Below are positions 35,841 through 44,400 of a stretch of 64,000 nucleotides of DNA, piece by piece. Made by a program: the position numbers and the translations under genes. Source of the DNA: an uncultured Poribacteria bacterium (lineage in GTDB: Bacteria; Poribacteria; WGA-4E; WGA-3G); NCBI GenBank assembly GCA_951828515.1, contig OX639992.1:2830217-2894216 (forward strand). Reading direction: 5' to 3'. The notes beneath the pieces were generated by a model. The model ran no database searches. It was not told where the DNA came from and saw nothing but the letters and a program-made list of their open reading frames with translations. Positions within the stretch are counted from its first letter, which is position 1. Each line of letters starts with the position of its first letter.

Positions 35841-38057
35841 ATGTTATCTAATAAATGGACCTCTTCCTTAACAAGTTTAGTTATAATTCTGGCACTGGCA
35901 CTTGTCGCACCGTACACAATAGCGGCAGAATTCAGCACGACACTGCGTGTAGACGATAACACGGATGTAAGTCATGCCGATGGTGCTCAGGTACAATATG
36001 GGGCACCGGTTGATATTAAGGTTCGTTTTGGTAAGGTCGTAAATCATGATGATAGTATTGCCGCAACCGCTACAGGTGCTGCGGGGAGTGGCACTGACAC
36101 ATTTGCGAAGGACGATGTTGAGATCATCGCCTACAATGCGTTTGGTGGCACAGTGACACCTCCGGGACTCACAGCAGCGGGTTTTCCCGCACCCGATAAT
36201 CCACCCGATGGTAAGAACTTCACAATACAGTTAGCGGCTGTCTCAGACACTACCGGCATCGTAAGCGTGCTCGTCCGTATACCGAAACATGGGGTTTATG
36301 TTGCGGATCCGAGAGCCGACCTTGATGAAAACGATGTCAAAACAGCGGATGGCAAGAATGCTGCTGCTGATATAACGATTCACTATGTCAATATACAGTC
36401 CACCCTGGGTTCGCCGGTGGTCCATTTTATCAAAAGACCGGGTGAATTCGCACTCCCCGTCACCTCTGCAACCTTTGATGTCGTTGTTCAGGTCAGTGAA
36501 GAACCCAAAGCGGGGACCTTCACGAAAGATAGTTTTTCGATTACAAACGCTGCCATCACTCAGGTTACAGTGTTAGGTGCCTTTGATGCAGATGCGGAGT
36601 TCGTTTCTACAGGACGAGAGGGTAAGGTTTATAAGTATCTTTTGACGATCACGCCGGCGTATAAAGACGGTAATCCGGACATCGTCATAAAAATTGAGTC
36701 GTTTGAGGATCAGGAGAAACCGACACCCATGAAGTATACCCCACCCGCAACGGACGCTGGGCGTACAGAGGGTAAGGATATGCTCACAGTGAAGGTTGGC
36801 AAAGAGGGACCGACAGACGTAATTGTGGTCATAGAGGTCTCAGTACCGAAAGATACAGTTATTCCCAGTGCTGACCCCTTGAGCCTTGCCCAAAATAGCG
36901 GTGCTGATAACACTGAAACCTCTGCACCAGTCGCCGCCACAAAGACAATGGGTGAAACCGTTGCGACAGCCGTAGATACATCTGTCGTGATTCCGGCGGA
37001 CGGTCAAATCTATATCAGCGAAATTATGTTCGCTGGTGGCGGTAACCTATCGCAATGGATTGAGATTTCCAACGGTTCTCGGACGGAGCAGGTGAACTTG
37101 AGCGGTTGGACGCTGATGATCGAGAACGCCACCGCCGATGCCGATGTGAGTGTCGGTGCGAAAGCCGTGTTCACGATCCCAGAGGGAACCCGAATTGATC
37201 CGAGTGATCAAAATGATACACCCTCAACGATCCTCGTCGTCACCGAACAAGGACGTAACAATCTTGACGGTGCGATGGCAGCCGGTCAGGTCGTCAATCT
37301 CTGGGTGGATCAGTGGTCGGAACTGGCGCGGTTAGGTATTACGGAGCGTCGTTATTCGCTGCTGAGCGATATGGCATTCAAAATAACGCTCGCGCCACCG
37401 GCACCAGACGTAATGCCGTCGGCAACGGATATAGTCGGCAATCTTGCTGATGATGGCACAGTTGCGTGGGCATTGTCGATGGCAACCGAGGGTAATGCGC
37501 GTAGTTCAATTATCCGGAGGCACGCGCCCATTTCTGGCGGTCCCTCGGAACCGAAAGACGGCACGATGGTGGGGTCTTGGGTGCTTGCCGCCGACACGAA
37601 TTTCACACAATCGACGCATCTTAACACACACAGTTACTACGGCTTACCGATTGATGTCGGCACACCCGGTTTCCGTGCTGGCGGTGCGTTGCCTGTTGAA
37701 CTTTCACACTTCCGTCCTGCGTGTCAGACGGAGACCGGCGCAGTGGTAATTACATGGTCAACGCAATCGGAGCTGAACAACGCAGGATTCTTCATCAAGC
37801 GGAGTCAGCAAAAAGATGGACAGTTCAAAGTCATCAATGCGACGATGGTCGCTGGCGCAGGTACAACGAGTGAAAGGCAGTTCTATACCTACACGGATAC
37901 AACTGCGCAACCGAATATTGTTTATTATTACCGGATAGAAGATGTGTCTTTTGATGGGGATCGTCAGACGCTGACACGTGGTATTCGTCTGAAAGGGCGT
38001 ATGGGAGTTGCGGGTAAAGCGACGGTGCTGTGGGGTGACCTGAAGACCCAAGAATAG
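35841..38057 (+). CDS. lamin-tail-domain surface protein 3 (short form)
   Basis: 738 residues from the ATG at 35841, where the signal peptide MLSNKWTSSLTSLVIIL matches the paralogs. It lacks the first lamin-tail segment and both Ala-rich hinges. It keeps the N-terminal beta domain (diverged), one lamin-tail domain (QIYISEIMFAGG..QWIEISNGS) and the C-terminal LPVELSHFRP domain. It is more distant than copies 1 and 2 are from each other. Same inferred role at the cell surface. No terminator like those of copies 1 and 2 is seen. Confidence 0.8.
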   Translation: MLSNKWTSSLTSLVIILALALVAPYTIAAEFSTTLRVDDNTDVSHADGAQVQYGAPVDIKVRFGKVVNHDDSIAATATGAAGSGTDTFAKDDVEIIAYNAFGGTVTPPGLTAAGFPAPDNPPDGKNFTIQLAAVSDTTGIVSVLVRIPKHGVYVADPRADLDENDVKTADGKNAAADITIHYVNIQSTLGSPVVHFIKRPGEFALPVTSATFDVVVQVSEEPKAGTFTKDSFSITNAAITQVTVLGAFDADAEFVSTGREGKVYKYLLTITPAYKDGNPDIVIKIESFEDQEKPTPMKYTPPATDAGRTEGKDMLTVKVGKEGPTDVIVVIEVSVPKDTVIPSADPLSLAQNSGADNTETSAPVAATKTMGETVATAVDTSVVIPADGQIYISEIMFAGGGNLSQWIEISNGSRTEQVNLSGWTLMIENATADADVSVGAKAVFTIPEGTRIDPSDQNDTPSTILVVTEQGRNNLDGAMAAGQVVNLWVDQWSELARLGITERRYSLLSDMAFKITLAPPAPDVMPSATDIVGNLADDGTVAWALSMATEGNARSSIIRRHAPISGGPSEPKDGTMVGSWVLAADTNFTQSTHLNTHSYYGLPIDVGTPGFRAGGALPVELSHFRPACQTETGAVVITWSTQSELNNAGFFIKRSQQKDGQFKVINATMVAGAGTTSERQFYTYTDTTAQPNIVYYYRIEDVSFDGDRQTLTRGIRLKGRMGVAGKATVLWGDLKTQE

Positions 38058-38101
38058 GAGGGCAGGGTCTCCGCGCTCGATTGATACGGTAAAAAATTAG
38101 G

Positions 38102-38130
38102 TTGATATTTCTCCGGATCTCGTGTATAAT
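38102..38130 (+). promoter_or_regulatory. promoter giving an apparently leaderless transcript
   Basis: TTGATA, 17 bp, TATAAT (38125-38130). The ATG at 38137 sits where transcription should begin, so there is no room for a ribosome binding site. Confidence 0.6.
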
Positions 38131-38136
38131 ACGGGT

Positions 38137-39054
38137 ATGGCACACTTCGATGAGTTGTTCAAACATTTGGCGGATTACGCTCCCAATCCACTCGCTGCCT
38201 TAGCACTGAATACGCCCAATGTGGAAGTCGGGGACCCGCTGAATACCGAGCAAATCACGGTTCGGATGCATCACAGCGATATGACGTTCCAGATCTGGTT
38301 GCCTGACAAAGCCGAGGACGCGATCCTGCATATAGAGGCGCAAACCGACGAGAGCCGCGAGAAACCGATGCCACTCCGGATTCTGATGTATTCCAGTTTT
38401 CTCGCACACCAGCATGAGAGGAACGTCTATTCCTCAGTTTTCTATTTCCGCCCGCCTGCCGGACGAACAGACTCGGGATACTACGAGTATGGAGACGAGG
38501 TGATGGGCGGCTTGCGGTTGAAGTATAATGTCATCCGTATGTATGAGTTAGAAGGCGAATCGTTTTTAGATCCGAATGCTGTAGGCCTGCTTCCGTTCAC
38601 ACCATTGATGCAGCCCCCTTCGGGTATGACATCTCAAGCCTGGGTCGAGACGTGTATAGAGACAACAAAAGCTGCCCCGGTAGACCGTCAGACGCGGGGT
38701 ACATTATTATATGCGCTCTCCGTTTTTGGAGCGTTAGTGCATCCGCCTGAGTTTTTTCAGGATCCAACATTGGAGGCAATCATGCAAGAATCTCCTGTCT
38801 ACGAACGCGTGATCCAACGCGGCATAGAACAAGGTATAGAACAAGGTATAGAACAAGGTATAGAACAAGGGTCGCGCGAAACGACTATTGAAAACACGCT
38901 GGCAGTCCTGACGGCACGTTTCCCGCGGGCAGATGTCACTGCTGTAAAGTCTATGCTTGAAGCGATTGCGGATCTTGAGCACCTGAAGCAGTTGCATCTA
39001 ACGGCTTCGCTGGCACCGAGTTTTCGCGCATTCCAAGAAGGTTTAGAGGCATAG
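38137..39054 (+). CDS. Rpn-family PD-(D/E)XK nuclease-like protein
   Basis: 305 residues from the ATG at 38137 (an earlier GTG-like start at 38122 lies inside the -10 box). The core AEDAILHIEAQTDESREKPMPLRILMY matches the Rpn / transposase_31 nuclease fold, where E-x-Q replaces the usual E-x-K. A tandem GIEQ repeat (4 copies, 12-bp DNA repeats at 38820-38868) links to a C-terminal helical domain with TARFP. Rpn proteins promote recombination or act as defence nucleases. The GIEQ run parallels the GRAEGISE run at 29693. Confidence 0.75.
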   Translation: MAHFDELFKHLADYAPNPLAALALNTPNVEVGDPLNTEQITVRMHHSDMTFQIWLPDKAEDAILHIEAQTDESREKPMPLRILMYSSFLAHQHERNVYSSVFYFRPPAGRTDSGYYEYGDEVMGGLRLKYNVIRMYELEGESFLDPNAVGLLPFTPLMQPPSGMTSQAWVETCIETTKAAPVDRQTRGTLLYALSVFGALVHPPEFFQDPTLEAIMQESPVYERVIQRGIEQGIEQGIEQGIEQGSRETTIENTLAVLTARFPRADVTAVKSMLEAIADLEHLKQLHLTASLAPSFRAFQEGLEA

Positions 39055-39375
39055 TGCAAAACTATACTTGACACCGCACCCCATTTTTGCGGAGGGCGAT
39101 GTTGGAAAACTTGCCCTCTGGTAACTGCCAATCCTGCCACGCCTCAAATCCGAGTAAAGTTCCGCTGATAAGGTCGTTCAACCTCACCTACGCGCTTCCA
39201 CCGACCTCGTAGGTGTGGTTTCCTAACCGCACCATAGGTGTCAATTTAGGGATATTTTACAGCCCTTGGTCGTCGTCTCGTAGGCTGGGTAGAACGGATG
39301 CCACCAAACCCCGTAGGGGTGCTATTGCTTCGCAGTGAGAATAGAAAGCGGCGTATGCCAGCAACCGCACCCCGT
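39055..39375. repeat. gene-free block with family C, E and GTAGGCTGGGT repeats
   Basis: A family E palindrome (39208-39233), GTAGGCTGGGTAGAACGG (39280), a family C half at 39310, and the left half of a further family C palindrome ending at 39375, where the TIR element begins. No coding frame. Confidence 0.6.
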
Positions 39376-39513
39376 ATGAAGTTTAAGAATTTAATCGGGT
39401 AATTTCTGAACGGTTTATCAATAGGACAACGACAAGCAGGAAGGTTCGTAGTCGTGCGATTCATCGCACGTCGTGTGGTCCAAGATTACCCAATTTATTT
39501 GTTAATCCTCATT
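39376..39513. mobile_element. TIR element inserted in a family C palindrome
   Basis: The left end ATGAAGTTTAAGAATTTAA and the right end GTTAATCCTCAT are imperfect inverted repeats. Left flank CACCCCGTA and right flank TAGGAGTGCTATG are the two halves of a family C palindrome, with TA on both sides. Internally it carries a GTAGTCGTGCGAT palindrome (39445-39470). It has no gene. Confidence 0.75.
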
Positions 39514-39559
39514 AGGAGTGCTATGTCTATAGAAAACGCATCAAGAAGACTCCATCATC

Positions 39560-40055
39560 TTGTAAATCCTTGAATCCTGTAAATCCTGATTCAGACGATG
39601 AACACCTACATGTCTCCATAAACAAGTCATCTTTTTCTAAAATTGACCCCTATGGCTCCAAAACCCACCCCGCCGCTGACGAGGTTTCTCACCTCGCCTC
39701 TTGAGTCTCGTAGGTTGGGTAGAACGGATGCCACCAAACCCGTAAATATCATAGAAAGCGAAGGTCGGTCCATACACGCCCCATTGATCAGAAACCGAGA
39801 GAAACCCAACGCTTTCGGCGTCAAGTGCCGGCACTTCTGCGGGTATGACGTTGGGTTTCGCTGGGGTATTGAGTGGGTATGCCGGCATGTCGTATTTCAG
39901 GCGTATTTGGCACCCCTACGTCTTCTTTTTGCGTTCCGCTCTACCCAACCTACGGGACCCGAAACCGCTAAATTGACACCTATGGTGCGGTTTCCTAACC
40001 GCACCGGTCATCGTTAGGAAATCTCAGTTCAGACAACTACCAATCCCATAAATCC
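39560..40055. repeat. nested GTAGGTTGGGT inverted-repeat region
   Basis: GTAGGTTGGGTAGAACGG at 39713 and its inverse CTCTACCCAACCTACG near 39940 bound ~240 bp. Inside, GAAACCCAACG and CGTTGGGTTTC form a second inverted pair (39800-39865). A family B-like variant lies at 39674 and family E at 39982-40007. The frame at 39643-40017 is low-quality and not called. Confidence 0.55.
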
Positions 40056-40780
40056 CGGTTCAGACGCATTAGCCGTCAGCCGTCAGCCATCCGCAATCGG
40101 CGAAGAAGTTTCTTGGGAAATCCTCAGCCATCCGCCAAAATGCCTCGCCCTCCTGTTCGTAGTCGTGCGATTCATCGCACGTTCCCCCTCCTGAAAATCC
40201 TTGAATCCCGCAAATCCTGATTCAGAATTAGGGGGGGTATCTCTGTAGAATGCAGTTGGACCCCTAACAGAGAACCCTGTAGGGGTGACATTTAAAACTT
40301 TGACGAGTTATACGTTTTTATCGCAAATAAACGCATTTTTTGTATCTTAACTTGACAAAATACGTTTAATAAGGTAAAATTAAGAAATATAGTATAGAAA
40401 CGCAATATTTTAGCGTATTATGCGTTGAAAACGATAGAAACGTAATATTTTCGCACAATTCTGAAATATCTACAGGTTCCCGAATTCAACGTGAGTTTGA
40501 TAAATCTTAGGATGGACGCATTTCCGCTTAGGGTCCCCCTGTCCCTAAAATCCAAGGGGATATAGGCGGTTGAGGATTCCGGGGGTTAACTCCCTAAAAT
40601 TGCCCCTATTTTGCCCAATGCGTGCCTGTCCTGACGGCTAACACTTTTTTTCAAATTCACGTTAATTCACCAGAGTTTGATTAAATGGAGGAGATGGGTG
40701 TAGCCTCATTCCAAGGGTCTCACCTTAATTACCCAATTTCTACACAAAAGCGTACATTTCCAACAGCCGACAGCCATCCT
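40056..40780 (+). other. gene-free stretch with orphan promoter
   Basis: Decamers (40070-40110), a GTAGTCGTGCGAT/ATCGCACG palindrome (40159-40183), an ATTCAGAA repeat end (40215), then a sigma70-type promoter TTGACA/TAAAAT at 40352-40380 followed by ~300 bp lacking an open frame but ending AGTTTGATTAAATGGAGGAGATG (40672-40694). That ending recalls the GTTTGATTTAAATGGAGG just before the lamin-tail genes 1 and 2. It may be the remains of a fourth such leader. Confidence 0.45.
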
Positions 40781-40882
40781 TGTAGGAGGGAAGAAACGCC
40801 CCAGCAAAAACACTCCGATTCCCGACGCTTGGTAGGCGTTGCTGACAGCCATCCTTGTAGGAGGGAACTCCGATTCCCGACG
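40781..40882. repeat. two family A REPs, one split by a 20-bp module
   Basis: TGTAGGAGGGAA at 40781 is separated from CTCCGATTCCCGACGC by exactly 20 bp (40793-40812). The neighbour at 40855-40882 has the uninterrupted form, including the same flank GCTTGGTAGGCG. Confidence 0.88.
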
Positions 40883-40919
40883 CTTGGTAGGCGTTGCTGA
40901 CAGTCGAAAGCGAATAAAT

Positions 40920-41162
40920 ATGCGGGATTTCAGGAAATTGCAGGTGTGGAAAAAATCTCATGGGTTAACGCTGAAAATATATAAGTTAACATCCCAATTC
41001 CCTCGTGAGGAGATATATGGACTGACGAATCAAATCCGTATCCTTCTTGCGCATAACCTGAAATACGTTAACACCAAACAATATGTTGAACTAACTGATG
41101 CAATCGTTAGTGTCAAGAAGATGCTAACTTCCCTACTAAAGACTATAAGATCTAAGAAATAG
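40920..41162 (+). pseudogene. four-helix-bundle paralog with internal deletion
   Basis: 80 residues: MRDFRKLQVWKKSHGLTLKIYKLTSQFPREE joins directly after QIR to ILLAHNLKY. About 40 residues (helices 2-3, including NIAEGCGR) present in the gene at 19793 are absent, in frame. Start and stop are intact, so it may still be translated, but the bundle cannot form normally. It is followed at once by decamer repeats. Confidence 0.8.
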
Positions 41163-41452
41163 CGATCGGCAATCGGCAATCAGCCGTCAGGCACCGTTGA
41201 TGACGTGTTAACGCTTTCGAGAAAGTTTGCCGTTGGACGATGGTAACTGATAACCGATAACTAAAAGGGTTGCATAGCAACCCGTGCTGAAAACCATTCC
41301 TTTAACGGCTGAAAGCCGATCGCTGACGGTTTCCAAAATTCTGACGGCTGACGGCTGACAGCCAACGGCTAAAATCTAATCGCTGACCGCTGACCGCTAA
41401 TCCGCTGATAGCCGACGGTCTCCGACAGCCATAAATTGAGGTATATTTTTTC
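41163..41452. repeat. decamer-repeat block
   Basis: Runs of GCGATCGGCAATCGGC type at 41163-41190 and GCTGACGGCTGACAGCC at 41318-41430 enclose a unique centre. They abut the next gene. Confidence 0.65.
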
Positions 41453-44400
41453 ATGAACAACTTAACCACGCGAAAAATCGTCCTTGGACTGCTGATGACG
41501 CTCGTGTTGGCGTTCAGCGTACAAGGCACCGCAGACGCGCTGACCTTAACAAGAAGAACAAGTGACGATCTCAAGACCCTAAGACGCGGCGATCAATTTA
41601 CGATAAACTTTAACGTTTCAGATCTTACCGCAACCAGTAGTGCTGCTGATGAGATACTTACGATTCCTGCAGTTCCTGACCTTACTTTGAAAAGAATAGG
41701 AAGTACTACTATTCCTTCTGCTGATGCTGGTAGTGATATAACACTGCATGAGGCGTATGATCCAAGTTCAGACGGTGCGGGGCACAAAAGTTACCAAAGA
41801 CTTCAGAATCGTGATTACTCTGTAACCTATCAGGTTGATAGCAATGCTAGTTACTTGGCGAAGTCAGATAGTATTGAGTCAGGAGGTGAGAGTGTACCGT
41901 TCACAGTTTACGTTGTGCCGAGAGATGATGGGGTCGGTACAACTGAAGTAGTGATCACACTCACGAGCCAAGCCGGTCCTGGATTTATTGCAAAAAGCGG
42001 AGCGGGTCCGATTGGGATTGCGATTGATAGTACCTCTAATCTCCCAGTTACTTATAGAATTATTGAGGGTTCTGGACAGATCTATGTAAGACATACTACT
42101 AACAGTGACCGAGTAAGACCGAAGAGATCCAGAGGACAAGACCTTTTGACATCTAGTGCTACCGATACTGGAGATATCCAGGTTTATCTGGATATGCGGA
42201 GTAGTAGTAACAAGGTTACTGTAAGGGTAGGTGACCAACATCGGTATGCCAAGACCTTTACCTTTATCTATGGACGGCCTGTACTCACAAAAACATCAAG
42301 TGGTGACGATCAGGAAGGTGCTTTCGGGGGGCAGCTCGCCAACGCACTTGAAGTTAAATTAACAGACGGGAAGGCGAAGGCTATTTCTGGGGTGCCAGTC
42401 CCGTTTGAACCGACTGAAGACAGCACAATAATTCCTGTCCTTGGGACAGTTGTATATGTTACAGCACAAAACGGGAACACTTTAGACAGCACTGCCATTA
42501 CAGGGAGTCCAGCTGCTTATACAGTCACGGTTAAGTCGAATAATCTAACGGGCGCGACTGCTGGGAATCCTGTCTGGGTCCAAACCAATAATAGCGGTGT
42601 AGCCAAGGTCTATTTACAATTGCTGGCGAGGTCAGGCACAGAAACAACTGCCCCGGAAACGGTTACTGTTAGCTTCCCCAATGCCTACAGTGAAATGTTT
42701 TCGGCTACGGCTGTCCATGAACGGATCTCATCAACACTTGAAACCCTTCCAATTGAGAAAGTCAAGGATAAGATTTATGATCTGACTGTTCGTGTTCAGA
42801 GGGGTGGACATAACTACTCGCTACAGAATGTCCAGTTTACTACAAACAAAGGGGCTTTCACGCGTACGAACGATACCCCACTTGCTGATAATGCGGATCA
42901 AAGAGATCAGACGGTAATAACTCAGGCGGATGGCACAGCGAGTGTCAGGTACTATGTAGGTGAAGATACAGCGTCTCGGAGAGTTAGCGTTAGGTTCACG
43001 GATCCACAATCTGGAAGTGTGCTGGAGGAGAGTTTTACGATTAATCCAGGTGGCACAAGTCGGGGTAGTACGACTCAACAGCAACAGCAACAACAGCAGC
43101 CTGGAACGCCAACGAACACCATCACCATTTCGCCATCGAGTACCACCGGCGCGCCGGGTAGCACGGTAACGGTGAGTGTCAGTTCAAGTCCTTCTGATGC
43201 CACAGTCACGCTGAGTAGTAACGATTTCGCGAATACCAACTTCTCGCCGCAAGTTGATGTAACGCCGTTTTCGAGTACGCTGACACTACCGAGTTCGGCA
43301 GGGACGTATACCTTCTTCGCTGTTGGTACGGTCGCTGGTACTGCGGCTTCTGAGTCGGCGGTTGTTACGGTCACATCGCCAGAACTCGGTACTCTGACGA
43401 TTTCGCCAACGGGTGCCGCGGTGAACGGCGTGCAAAGCGTTAGCATTACCGCCCGAACTGCAGATAACACGATTCCAGAGGGTGCTTTGTTTGTAACATT
43501 GGGCGGGACTGGGTTCACTACCACAAGCGTCCCAATTACTGGGGGTTCCGCTACCACAGGCGTTGCACTGCCGACCACGGCAAGCACCTATACACTGACT
43601 GTGAGTGCCACGGGATATAATCCAGCTTCGACGATATTAGTCGTCAGTGGCGGGACGGGACAACAACAGCAACAACAGCAACAACAGGTACCGACTGTCG
43701 CAGAACCAAGTAGCATCCAGATTAGCGGTCCAGCGACACGGAGCGGGACGGTGAACACGCAACTCGATTCCCCGCTGCTCGCCCGAGTCCTTGATGCTGA
43801 CGGTAATGGTGTCCCAAATGCGAGAGTCATTTTCAGGGTACGCACCGGACAGGGACGACTTTCGGCGCGTGGGAACGGACGCGCGGTCGGTGTCCAGACG
43901 GATTCAAGCGGTTTCGCACGTACGAACTATACACCCGCGAGTGCCAGTAGCACAGTCGAGGCAGAAGTTAGGCGTGTTACGAGGACCGTCGAGTTCACCA
44001 TCACGACGGGTACAGCAGTTACCACAAGAATTCCAGGTCCCAGTGGAACTCCTGGCACGATAAGTCCGACTGTGCTTGTCGGTACGGCGAATCGTCCGCC
44101 AATGATATGGGTAGACGGTGGCGCGATCTACGCACTTGTCGGCGCGAGCGTCGAAAGATTCGCACCGAGTGTAGATAACGCACAGAACCTCGCAGTCGGT
44201 AGCGGTAAAGTCTACTGGACGGAAGCGACGGGTGAGAGTGGTGGCACGATCAACTCTGCGAACCTCAACGGATCCGGGGTTACGGAACTTGCTTCAATCC
44301 TTGCGACACCGATGGGGATCGCTGTTGACACCGCCGGAAGTAAACTCTATTGGACGAACTCTCGTGGCAAAATCCAGAATGCGAACCTTGACGGGTCCGG

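Noticed and set aside
39643-40017. Open frame of 124 codons
   Set aside because: It lies entirely over nested inverted repeats, has no ribosome binding site and has a repeat-derived composition.
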